From contig CAMDJM010000030.1 in the NCBI GenBank assembly GCA_945900785.1, positions 1 through 54,355 on the forward strand: a DNA stretch of 54,355 nucleotides, read 5' to 3'. A model generated the notes under the pieces. That model did not search any database, was not told the origin of the DNA, and saw only the letters and a list, made by a program, of their open reading frames with translations. Position numbers and translations under genes: made by a program. Shown piece by piece: positions 18,892 to 26,253 of the stretch (position 1 is its first letter; every line of letters begins with the position of its first letter). The DNA is from Akkermansia muciniphila (GTDB lineage Bacteria > Verrucomicrobiota > Verrucomicrobiia > Verrucomicrobiales > V1-33).

Positions 18892-18921
18892 TTGCCAAAT
18901 AATCCCAATCCAACCTACTTT
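18892..18921 (+). promoter_or_regulatory. Candidate sigma70-type promoter for the TIGR04073 gene
   Basis: TTGCCA at 18892-18897 and TACTTT at 18916-18921, 18 bases apart, in an AT-rich patch that stands out from the GC-rich surroundings. The gene starts 17 bases downstream, so the 5' leader would be very short. Confidence 0.35.
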
Positions 18922-18938
18922 GCCAGCACTTCGACTTT

Positions 18939-19358
18939 ATGAAAAAAACCATCCTGATCCTCCTGACCGTGGGCTTCGCCGGCCTGAGCATGGCTGACTT
19001 CCAAGCTCCCCCAGCTGAAAAGAACGGCCCCATCCGCAAATTGAGCCGCGCCCTTTCCAACATCGTTTACGGTGTCACGGAAATTCCCAACCAGTTCCTC
19101 AAAACGGACCGTGAAGAAGGCGGAACCGCTGCAAGCTCCTACGGCGTGTTGCACGGCACCCGCAAAACCGTCGCCCGCCTCGGCTTCGGTATCTTTGAAC
19201 TCGTGACTTTCCCCTTCCCTGCCTACAAAGGCGGCTACCGCCAGCCCTACCCTGAGCGCCTCCGCGAATCCACCCACCCCAGCACCGGTTACCTTGAGTT
19301 CCCGCCTGAATTGGGATTTGTCTCCGGCACTCAACACACCCGCGAGCAATTCAACTGA
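18939..19358 (+). CDS. TIGR04073-type exported small protein
   Basis: A 139-residue exported protein (signal MKKTILILLTVGFAGLSMA). It matches the family annotated as exosortase-system-associated TIGR04073: RKLSRALSNIVYGVTEIPNQFL, then YGVLHGTRKTVARLGFGIFELVTFPFP. These segments predict short amphipathic helices on the periplasmic side. The family co-occurs with exosortase/PEP-CTERM systems, but no exosortase or PEP-CTERM gene is visible here and function is unknown. It has its own likely promoter and a strong terminator, so it is monocistronic and perhaps well expressed. Confidence 0.75.
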   Translation: MKKTILILLTVGFAGLSMADFQAPPAEKNGPIRKLSRALSNIVYGVTEIPNQFLKTDREEGGTAASSYGVLHGTRKTVARLGFGIFELVTFPFPAYKGGYRQPYPERLRESTHPSTGYLEFPPELGFVSGTQHTREQFN

Positions 19359-19383
19359 GCCAACTGCCCAGACTATCCCTTTC

Positions 19384-19420
19384 AAAAGCCTCTTTTCCTT
19401 GTGGAAAAGAGGCTTTTTTT
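19384..19420 (+). terminator. Strong intrinsic terminator
   Basis: A perfect 15-base stem (AAAAGCCTCTTTTCC / GGAAAAGAGGCTTTT) with a TTGT loop and a T run to 19420. It ends the transcript of the TIGR04073-type gene 25 bases after its stop. Because both arms end in A/T runs it could also terminate from the other side. Confidence 0.92.
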
Positions 19421-19563
19421 ATGCAGCGCCTTATCAAAGACCCACCGGCAGCGCGAGCTTGCCGTAGGGCGGGCCGTCCTTGCCCACAACCTCTTCATCC
19501 TGGCAAAACTTCAGATCACCCAGGAAAAAGCCAGCGGCCAAGCCATCGCCCAAACTTAACGGT

Positions 19564-19956
19564 TCAGGGGTGCCTTCCCCGGTTTGCTTTCTCCCGCGGC
19601 AGCGAGCGAGGTAATGGCGCGTTGGTGCCGGTCGTGCCCTCAAAGGTGTTACTGAGACCATCGCCATCCAGATCCACCGCCGTGCCGGAGAGTCCCACCA
19701 CGCGATAGAACAATTTGCCAGAGCCAGGAATTGTCCTCGTAACGTGCGTGCGGTGGAATCCATTCTGCCCTGCGACCGGCGAGAAAAAGGCCCCGGAAAC
19801 AGCCGTTCATTCGCCTGCGGCCATGGAGGGGGAGCTTTCCAGCCGGAAGGAGGTGGAGCCCCCCGTGTTTTGCACGGTGAGGGTGATCCGGGTGTTATTC
19901 AGGGTGAAGCTGGCCCATTTTAAAAAACGGTTTCCCTGCCGCCCAGCCTGCGCCAT
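19564..19956 (-). pseudogene. Decayed C-terminal part of a secreted protein
   Basis: On the minus strand one frame from 19956 to 19564 reads as a normal verrucomicrobial secreted-protein tail. It contains ITLTVQNTGGSTSFRLESS, then PSMAAGE, a TGA at 19807-19809, and then TAVSGAFFSPVAGQNG and GKLFYRVVGLSGTAVDLDGDG. Related tails in this phylum have a Trp right at that point (G-x-W-T-A-V), so the stop looks like a TGG to TGA change. The frame then runs past DGLSNTFEGTTGTN into unrelated sequence, so the 3' end is lost too. No signal peptide or N-terminal domain remains. It occupies the gap between a terminator and the serine acetyltransferase gene. Confidence 0.65.
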
Positions 19957-19968
19957 GATCGTCTTACC

Positions 19969-20868
19969 ATGCCCTGCGACCAGACTGCTATCACCGAAGC
20001 CCTCATCCGGTCATATCAGACCGAGGGCGGCATCAATCACCTTGAAGGCGTGGACCTGCCGTCCAAATGCGCCATCTCCGCCCTGTGTTCCGATTTGCTG
20101 CAGATCATCTTCCCCGGTTTCTATGAAACGGAAGCCCTCCATGCCGGGAATCTAAGCTGCCGCATCGCCACGCGGGTGGAAAAAATCACCACCGGTCTGA
20201 AAGGTGAAGTGCGCCGCAGCCTGGCCCACCAGAGTGAATCCCCCGACGGCTTGGATGGGAAATCCCACCGGCTGGTTTGCCAATTCATGCATCAGCTCCC
20301 GGAGGTGCGCCGCCTGCTCAGCACCGATGTGAAGGCCGCCTTTGATGGCGATCCGGCCGCTGGAAGTTACGAGGAGGTCATCCTCGCCTATCCAGGTCTC
20401 GAGGCCATTGCGATCCAACGCATGGCCCATCTGCTTTATCAGGAAGGACTTCCCCTGATTCCCCGGATGATGACGGAATGGGCCCATAACCGCACCGGGA
20501 TCGACATCCATCCGGGAGCGGTGATTGGAACCCACTTTTTCATCGACCACGGCACTGGTGTCGTCATCGGGGAAACGTCCGTGATTGGCAGCCATGTGAA
20601 ATTATATCAAGGCGTCGGCCTCGTCGCCCGCTCTCTCTCCGCCGGACAGCGGCTCAAGGGAAAAAACCGCCATCCCAAACTGGAAGACCATGTTACGATC
20701 TACGCCAACGCCACAATCGTGGGCGATATCACCATCGGACGCCGCAGCACCCTGGGGGCGAATGTATTTGTGACGGAAGATGTGCCCTCAGACCGGGTCG
20801 TGGCTCTGGACGAAGTCAAGCACCAGGTGCGCACCAAGCCCACCCCCGCCGGAGCTGCCGCTCCCTAG
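19969..20868 (+). CDS. cysE: Serine O-acetyltransferase
   Basis: Makes O-acetylserine from serine and acetyl-CoA, the first step of cysteine synthesis. The N-terminal helical part (to about residue 165) resembles the SAT domain of the longer EpsC-like forms, including YPGLEAIAIQRMAHLLYQEG. The left-handed beta-helix follows, with GIDIHPGAVIGTHFFIDHGTG, VVIGETSVIGSHVKLYQGVGL and later IYANATIVGDITIG. The catalytic His is in FIDHGTG. The 299-residue length is usual for this subgroup. No O-acetylserine lyase gene is adjacent. The next gene (SprT-like) starts 13 bases downstream, so they may share a transcript. Confidence 0.92.
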   Translation: MPCDQTAITEALIRSYQTEGGINHLEGVDLPSKCAISALCSDLLQIIFPGFYETEALHAGNLSCRIATRVEKITTGLKGEVRRSLAHQSESPDGLDGKSHRLVCQFMHQLPEVRRLLSTDVKAAFDGDPAAGSYEEVILAYPGLEAIAIQRMAHLLYQEGLPLIPRMMTEWAHNRTGIDIHPGAVIGTHFFIDHGTGVVIGETSVIGSHVKLYQGVGLVARSLSAGQRLKGKNRHPKLEDHVTIYANATIVGDITIGRRSTLGANVFVTEDVPSDRVVALDEVKHQVRTKPTPAGAAAP

Positions 20869-20881
20869 CCGCCCAGGATAC

Positions 20882-21415
20882 ATGCCCGCAGCCGACCCCA
20901 TCCTCACTGGCCGTGTCCAGTCCTTATTGTATACCGTGGGGGCCGCCGTCCTGGCGGAGATCGTTCAGGTGGAGTGGAACCCCCGCATGCGCACCACCGC
21001 CGGCACCGCCCAGCCCCGCACTGGACGGATCCATCTGAATCCCCGCCTCCTCACCATAAGCCCGGCGGAAGTGGAACGCACCCTGCGGCATGAAGCCGCC
21101 CACCTGCTCGCCCACTGGCGCGCCGGTCGCCGCCGCATCCAGACTCATGGCCCGGAGTGGCGACAAGCCTGTGCCGATCTCGGCATTCCTGGGGAAAAAG
21201 TCACCCACACCCTGCCCCTCGCTCCGCGCCGCAAAGTGGCGGCGAAGTATTTTTACCATTGCCCCAACTGCCAACTGCTGGTGCCCCGCGTCCGTCTCTT
21301 CAAGCGCCCCACCGCCTGTCTGAAATGCTGCCGCCAATTCAATGCCGGGCAATTCGATGCCCGTTTTCAATTCCGCCGCGTGCCTGCGGCATCTCCCAGC
21401 CAACTGACTGACTGA
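20882..21415 (+). CDS. SprT-like zinc metalloprotease-like protein
   Basis: A 177-residue protein with the SprT signature. RHEAAHLLAHW provides the HExxH-type zinc site with H, E (here A-A between) and H, preceded by LNPRLL as in family members. A C-terminal zinc ribbon follows (CPNCQLLVPR ... CLKCC). The ATG at 20882 is chosen; a longer frame starting at 20780 lies wholly inside cysE in another frame. SprT/SPRTN-like proteins in eukaryotes cleave DNA-protein crosslinks; bacterial roles are poorly defined, so I leave function open. Confidence 0.85.
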   Translation: MPAADPILTGRVQSLLYTVGAAVLAEIVQVEWNPRMRTTAGTAQPRTGRIHLNPRLLTISPAEVERTLRHEAAHLLAHWRAGRRRIQTHGPEWRQACADLGIPGEKVTHTLPLAPRRKVAAKYFYHCPNCQLLVPRVRLFKRPTACLKCCRQFNAGQFDARFQFRRVPAASPSQLTD

Positions 21416-21517
21416 CTAATTCTACTTTGTTAAATTGGGGCATCAGCGGGCTGGAAGCCCGCTGGCCGCACAGGCTGGAAGCCTGCGCCACGGGGAACTT
21501 AACAAGGTAGAACTAAT
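21415..21517. repeat. 103-base element with 19-base terminal inverted repeats
   Basis: Between two convergent genes lies a compact element. Its ends, 21415-21433 and 21499-21517, are inverted repeats matching at 16 of 19 positions (core TTCTACTTTGTTAA against TTAACAAGGTAGAA). Inside are two nested hairpins, AGCGGGCTGGAAGCCCGCT (21445-21463) and CAGGCTGGAAGCCTG (21471-21485), which share the GGCTGGAAGCC core. Its right end overlaps the asnB stop codon. It encodes nothing and looks like a MITE- or REP-like sequence that may also act as a two-way terminator. Confidence 0.65.
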
Positions 21518-23441
21518 CAATGAAGGCCCGGTGCCAGAGTTCCAGAATGACGAGGGACATGACTTGTTTCAGATAGATGAATTCGCGGGTTTCCATGCGC
21601 TGAAGCAGGGCGGCGACGCGGGCGGGCTCGAAGTAGCCGCGGGCTTTCAGTTGTGATTCACTGAGGGTATCCGCCACCAGGCGGCGGAATTGCGCGTGCT
21701 GGAAGAAAAAGTCGAGGGGAAGATAGAAAGGGATCTTGGGACGGCCGTTGGGCTTGTTTTTGGGCATGCCGGCGAAGTATTGATCCGCCAGTTGCCGCTC
21801 AATCCATTTGTCCGTGCCCCGGTTGATTTTGATGTGCGCCGGCATCCGCTGCGCCAGTTCGATCATGCGATGATCAAGGAAGGGCAGCCGGTATTCGAGG
21901 CTGTGGGCCATGGTGTTTTTATCCTGACGGATGAGCGCCCAGTCCTGGAGCCACTCGTCATATTGCAGGCGCAGCAGCCGGTCGAGGAATGGAGCATCGG
22001 TGACGCGGGAGACCGTGGAGGCAGAGGGCTGGAAGGGTTCGCGCTCATGGGGAATCCAAGCTTCGCTGGCGTAGTTTTTAAAGGCGGGGGTGTAAAGGTC
22101 GCGGCGCTCATCTTCGGCCCAGAGGGTGCGCAGGGCATAGAAGTTAGCCATGAGATGGCGGCGGGGGTAGTTTTTGAGAAAATCCACCCCGCGTTTCTTG
22201 CCCTGACGGCCCAGATCGGCGGGAAATTTGAAGAATTTGTTCAGCAGCGCGTGCGGCATGGCCTGCACCGCCAGCCCGGCGAGCGGGGCGAGCGGACCCA
22301 GCTTCTGGGCAAGCAGAATCTTCTTCTGAAAATCATACCCGGCAAAACATTCGTCCGCGCCTTCTCCCCCCAGGACGACCTTGAGGTCCTTCGCCGCGCC
22401 CTGGGCCAGCTTGTAGAAGGCGATGATGAGCGCATCTCCCACCGGACGGTCCATCTGGTGCACGATGGCAGGCAACAGATCGAAATCAGCGGGCTCGACA
22501 TGGATGGTGTGATGATGGGTGCCGAGGAAGGCAGCGGTCTCGGCAGCATCGTGGGTTTCGTCGATGGGGCTGTTGAAGCCGATACTGTAGGTTTTGACGG
22601 AGGCGGCGTGCTTCATCATCGCCGCGACGACGAGGCTGCTGTCGACCCCACCTGACAGATAGGCCCCCACCGGCACATCGCTGCGCATCACCAGCTTGAT
22701 CGAGTCTTCGAAGAGCGATGCAAACTGCTCCTGCCATGCCGCATCCGTCTGTTTTTCGGATCCATCGTGCAACGGGCAGTCCCAGTAGCGCGTGATCTGG
22801 AACGTGCCGTCCGGACGGTGGTGCAGGCAGTGGGCGGCTGGCAGGGTGAAGATGCCATCAAACATCGTGGCGGGTTCCGGCACATTGCGCAGCGTCAAAT
22901 AGGGGTCGATGGCGGCGGTGTTGCAGCGGCGGGGCACGTGCTGGCATTGCAGGAGGCTCTTGGCTTCACTGGCAAAGAGGAAACGTCCTCCGGCGGCATG
23001 ATAATACAGCGGCTTCTGGCCGGTGCGGTCGCGGGCGATCCAAAACTCCCCGGTGACCGCGCTGTGGATGCAAAACGCAAACATGCCATTCAAGCGCCCC
23101 AGCACGCCTTGCAGGCCCCATTGCTCAAAGCCGTGCAGGATGGTCTCCGTATCGCTGTGGGTGCGGAAGATATGCCCGGCTGCGGTGAGTTCTTCCCGGA
23201 GTTCCTTGTAGTTATAGATCTCGCCATTCAGGATGATGGCCAAAGTCCGGTCCTCATTGAAAATGGGCTGCCAGCCGCCAGCAAGATCAATGATGCTGAG
23301 CCGGCGCATGCCCATGTGAAAGCGCTGCTCCGGCCGGTCATAACGCCCCTCCCCATCCGGGCCGCGGTGGATTTGGACCTTGGCCATCTTTTCGAGAAGG
23401 CCCTCTTCGCTAAAACCGGAAAAACCGTAAATGCCGCACAT
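21513..23441 (-). CDS. asnB: Asparagine synthase (glutamine-hydrolysing)
   Basis: Converts aspartate, glutamine and ATP to asparagine. The protein starts MCGIYGFSG, so Cys2 is the glutaminase nucleophile after Met removal. The class II amidotransferase domain continues with IHRGPDGEG, MGMRRLSIIDLAGGWQP and LNGEIYNYKELREEL, and ends near residue 210. The synthetase domain has the PP-loop YLSGGVDSSLVVA and the later GEGADECFAGY. At 642 residues it fits the bacterial AsnB family. Related enzymes also modify surface polysaccharides or peptides, and nothing nearby resolves this. It stands alone on the minus strand. Confidence 0.93.
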   Translation of the reverse strand: MCGIYGFSGFSEEGLLEKMAKVQIHRGPDGEGRYDRPEQRFHMGMRRLSIIDLAGGWQPIFNEDRTLAIILNGEIYNYKELREELTAAGHIFRTHSDTETILHGFEQWGLQGVLGRLNGMFAFCIHSAVTGEFWIARDRTGQKPLYYHAAGGRFLFASEAKSLLQCQHVPRRCNTAAIDPYLTLRNVPEPATMFDGIFTLPAAHCLHHRPDGTFQITRYWDCPLHDGSEKQTDAAWQEQFASLFEDSIKLVMRSDVPVGAYLSGGVDSSLVVAAMMKHAASVKTYSIGFNSPIDETHDAAETAAFLGTHHHTIHVEPADFDLLPAIVHQMDRPVGDALIIAFYKLAQGAAKDLKVVLGGEGADECFAGYDFQKKILLAQKLGPLAPLAGLAVQAMPHALLNKFFKFPADLGRQGKKRGVDFLKNYPRRHLMANFYALRTLWAEDERRDLYTPAFKNYASEAWIPHEREPFQPSASTVSRVTDAPFLDRLLRLQYDEWLQDWALIRQDKNTMAHSLEYRLPFLDHRMIELAQRMPAHIKINRGTDKWIERQLADQYFAGMPKNKPNGRPKIPFYLPLDFFFQHAQFRRLVADTLSESQLKARGYFEPARVAALLQRMETREFIYLKQVMSLVILELWHRAFID

Positions 23442-23597
23442 GGATGATCAGGGGAAAGGGGGGAGTGAAGGTAAAACTAAAAACCCATCCGCCCAGGCTC
23501 AGCCGGGGAGGACGGATCACGTGGACTCTGGAACCGGGACCGGCACCCGTCGAACGCAGATTGCTTGCACACTTCAGGGTCTGTGCTACAGAAGCTC

Positions 23598-24089
23598 ATG
23601 CTCACCTGGGATGAAATCTGCGCCGATCCGGCCTTGCAGGACCTGCCCTACAAGATCGAAACGAATCAATACGGACAAATCGTCATGAGTCCTGCAAAAG
23701 GCTGGCATTCAGAAAGGCAATATTTGATTATTTCAGAACTTTCCCGTCGGCTCCCCGATGGCAAACCTCTGCCGGAGGCTCCAGTCGCCACGGCTGGCGG
23801 CGTCAAAGTAGCGGATGTCGGCTGGTTCAGCTCAGAGCGCCTTGCTCCTATCCGGCGGCAGTCCGCGTATTCCATCGCTCCGGAAATTTGTGTGGAAGTT
23901 TTGTCAGAATCCCATTCAGCGGCGGAACTCTCTGAAAAAGCGGCCCTGTATTTTGCCACCGGAGCCGAGGAATTTTGGAGCTGTGACGATATGGGCGGGA
24001 TGACGTTTTACCTGAAGGCCAACCCCGGCCTGGCGGCAGCCGCTTCCCGGCGGTGTCCGGAGTTTCCTGCCAAACTGGACTTGGATTAG
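23598..24089 (+). CDS. Uma2-family (DUF820) PD-(D/E)xK nuclease-like protein, copy 2
   Basis: A 163-residue paralogue of the protein at 7295-7792. It shares LQDLPYKIETNQYGQIVMSP, EICVEVLSESHSAAELSEKA and ALYFATGAEEFWSCDD. One difference is notable: the strand normally read as V-P-D carries V-A-D (VKVADVGW), keeping the acidic residue. I use the ATG at 23598 (MLTWDEICADPALQDL) because family members begin just before that helix; an in-frame start 33 bases upstream is possible. It is flanked by unrelated genes and has no evident partner. Function in the cell is unknown. Confidence 0.85.
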   Translation: MLTWDEICADPALQDLPYKIETNQYGQIVMSPAKGWHSERQYLIISELSRRLPDGKPLPEAPVATAGGVKVADVGWFSSERLAPIRRQSAYSIAPEICVEVLSESHSAAELSEKAALYFATGAEEFWSCDDMGGMTFYLKANPGLAAAASRRCPEFPAKLDLD

Positions 24090-24179
24090 AAACCCCGTGA
24101 CGCCAGGCATCCGTCAGGCGGCGAAAAGTAGGGGGCTGCGATTTCCTTGTGATTGGTGATCCGGTCTAAACCCCAGGGC

Positions 24180-25148
24180 TCAAGCCGAAGCGGATTCCTC
24201 CACCACACCGAAGCGGCGGAACTTTTGGTAGCGGTCGCGCAGCAGGTTCGCGGGCCTGGCGGACTCCAGGGCGGCGAGGTGGCGCAGGATGGCGTCTTTG
24301 ACGGTTGCCGCCATTGCGGTGGGATTGTAGTGGGCCCCGCCCGTCGGTTCAGGGATAACTTCATCCACAATACCAAGGCGGTTCAGATCCTTTGCAGTGA
24401 GCTTCAAGGCCTCGGCGGCTTCCGGGGCGTGCTGGCGGTGCTTCCAGAGAATGGCCGCACAGCCTTCCGGGCTGATCACGGAGTAATAGGCATTTTCCAG
24501 CATGAGCACGCGGTCGGCGACGCCGATGCCAAGGGCTCCGCCGGAGCCTCCTTCGCCAATGACAATGGCTACGATGGGGGTCTTCAGGGTCATCATTTCG
24601 CGTAGATTGAAGGCAATGGCTTCGGCAATATTCCTCTCCTCGGATTGCACTCCGGGATAGGCTCCCGGGGTGTCGATCAGACTGACTACAGGCAGCTGGA
24701 ACTTCTCCGCGAGGCGCATGAGCCTCAGCGCCTTGCGGTAGCCTTCAGGGTGGGCGCAGCCGAAGTTGCGCTTTAGGTTTTCCTTGGTATCGCGGCCCTT
24801 TTGCTGGCCAATCACCAGCACCTTCCGCCCGCCGATGGTGGCGAATCCGGCGGGCATGGCGTGGTCGTCGCCCGTGTGGCGGTCGCCATGCACTTCGAGG
24901 AATCCGGTGAAGCAGGCTCCGATATAATCCAGCATGTAAGGCCGGGCGGGGTGCCGGGCAATCTGCACCCGCTGCCAGGCGGTAAGGTTTTGATAGGTGG
25001 TTTCCTTCAGTTCCACGATTTTGGCCCGGATGGTATTAGCTTCAGCGCTCATATCCACGGCCTGATCCGCGCTCTTGGTCAGGAGTTCCTCCAGTTGTTG
25101 CTGGAGGTCGAGGATGGGTTTTTCGAATTCAAGGGGGGCTGGGGTCAT
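24180..25148 (-). CDS. accA: Acetyl-CoA carboxylase carboxyltransferase, alpha subunit
   Basis: Alpha subunit of the heterotetrameric carboxyltransferase that transfers CO2 from biotin to acetyl-CoA in fatty-acid synthesis. The N-terminal coiled segment (ILDLQQQLEELL) and VQIARHPARPYMLDYI are canonical, as are FLEVHGDRHTGDD, GQQKGRDTKENLKRNFGCAHPEGYRKALRL, IDTPGAYPG and GEGGSGGALGIGVADRVLMLENAYYSVISPEG, the last carrying the acyl-CoA oxyanion glycines. The 322-residue length is normal. The gene for the beta subunit is not here, as is common. It follows the LysM protein gene by 53 bases on the same strand, so the two may be one transcript. Confidence 0.95.
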   Translation of the reverse strand: MTPAPLEFEKPILDLQQQLEELLTKSADQAVDMSAEANTIRAKIVELKETTYQNLTAWQRVQIARHPARPYMLDYIGACFTGFLEVHGDRHTGDDHAMPAGFATIGGRKVLVIGQQKGRDTKENLKRNFGCAHPEGYRKALRLMRLAEKFQLPVVSLIDTPGAYPGVQSEERNIAEAIAFNLREMMTLKTPIVAIVIGEGGSGGALGIGVADRVLMLENAYYSVISPEGCAAILWKHRQHAPEAAEALKLTAKDLNRLGIVDEVIPEPTGGAHYNPTAMAATVKDAILRHLAALESARPANLLRDRYQKFRRFGVVEESASA

Positions 25149-25201
25149 GGCAAAGGGGTGGGCAGGGATGGGGAATCAGGTAGCGGTGGGAGCCCGGCCA
25201 C

Positions 25202-26146
25202 TCAACTGCGGGTGGCTGGGGCTGCGTTGGGAGCTTTTTTCAAAAACTCGACCGGGGTGCCGACCCGCACGAGGGTGGAGAGTTCCTCAATATCGCTTTC
25301 ATCCAGGTAGACACCGGGGGTATTCAGGATGGCGGCCAGTCCCGCCGGGGGCACGGCCGGAGGCGTGCCGGAAGGGGGAGGTGGCGGATTATCAGGCGGC
25401 GATGCGCAAAAAATCAGCCCCGGCCGGCTGGGCTTGCCGGCGGTCTGCAGCCATTTCCGGGATCCGGCATAGCGGTCGTCGAAGGGCTGGATCTTTTTGG
25501 CTTCCAGCCATGCGGGTTTATCGCCCAGAGTGGTCTGTGCCGGAAGACTGGAAAAGGGCAGCTTCATGCCCCTGATGGTGTATTTTTTGAAGTAGCGGTC
25601 ATCCTTGAGGAGCGTGATGGACTTTCCACTCAGATCTACCTTCATGGTAAAATCCAACGGATACACGATCAGGTGATCATCCGGATGAACGATGGAGCCC
25701 AGCAGGTTGTTCACCCGTTTGATGTAGGCCAGGGTGGTGCGGAAGCGTTTGGCGATCTCATGCAGGCTATCGCCACGCACGGCGGTGTATTCCAGCTTCC
25801 CCGGCATGGGCGCGCGGGAGAAAATCCGGTCCAGATTGATTTCGCCCAGGACCCGCTGCGAGTCTTCGAAGCGGCTGGAATCCTGATAGACCTCCGTAAT
25901 TTCCGTGAGGAGCTGCTTCGCGGCCTCCAACTCGCCCCGGCGGATCAGGTCCATTGCCTGGTCGAACACCTTCCGTCCGGGATCGGCCTTTGGCGCGCTG
26001 GAACTGAGCAGGGTTTTCACTTCCTTGGTGCGCTGTTTTTCCGGCAGATAGGACTCCCGGTAGAGGTAATACGCCCCCAGCACGGTGCCTGCCAGCACGG
26101 CGAGGGCGAAAAGCGAAGCTAGGATGCGGAGGTAAACCCGGGCCAT
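25202..26146 (-). CDS. Membrane-anchored LysM protein with degenerate L,D-transpeptidase-like domain
   Basis: A 314-residue protein with one N-terminal transmembrane segment (ILASLFALAVLAGTVLGAYYL), then a helical TPR-like stretch. A LysM domain follows at about residues 118-162 (YTAVRGDSLHEIAKRFRTT ... LLGSIVHPDDHLIVYP). After it comes what looks like a YkuD fold: a strand VDLSGKSITLLKDDRY with KKYTIRG, and a final DESDIEELSTLVRVGTPVEFL. Active enzymes have S-H-G-C-I-R just before that end helix; here the place reads NTPGVYLDE. The catalytic Cys and His are therefore missing. I infer a peptidoglycan-binding scaffold or regulator, not a transpeptidase. It precedes accA by 53 bases. Confidence 0.75.
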   Translation of the reverse strand: MARVYLRILASLFALAVLAGTVLGAYYLYRESYLPEKQRTKEVKTLLSSSAPKADPGRKVFDQAMDLIRRGELEAAKQLLTEITEVYQDSSRFEDSQRVLGEINLDRIFSRAPMPGKLEYTAVRGDSLHEIAKRFRTTLAYIKRVNNLLGSIVHPDDHLIVYPLDFTMKVDLSGKSITLLKDDRYFKKYTIRGMKLPFSSLPAQTTLGDKPAWLEAKKIQPFDDRYAGSRKWLQTAGKPSRPGLIFCASPPDNPPPPPSGTPPAVPPAGLAAILNTPGVYLDESDIEELSTLVRVGTPVEFLKKAPNAAPATRS

Positions 26147-26253
26147 GAAGAAAAGAAAGAATCTGGGGATGGAAAAAGCAGGCTCGGCACTATCGCCACA
26201 TCCCCCTGAGCAGCAAGGGAAAGCTGTGTTTTATCCCGCAGGGCGGCCCACCT

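Noticed and set aside
20780..20881. Upstream extension of the SprT-like gene
   Set aside because: It lies inside the conserved end of cysE in another frame and has no family resemblance.
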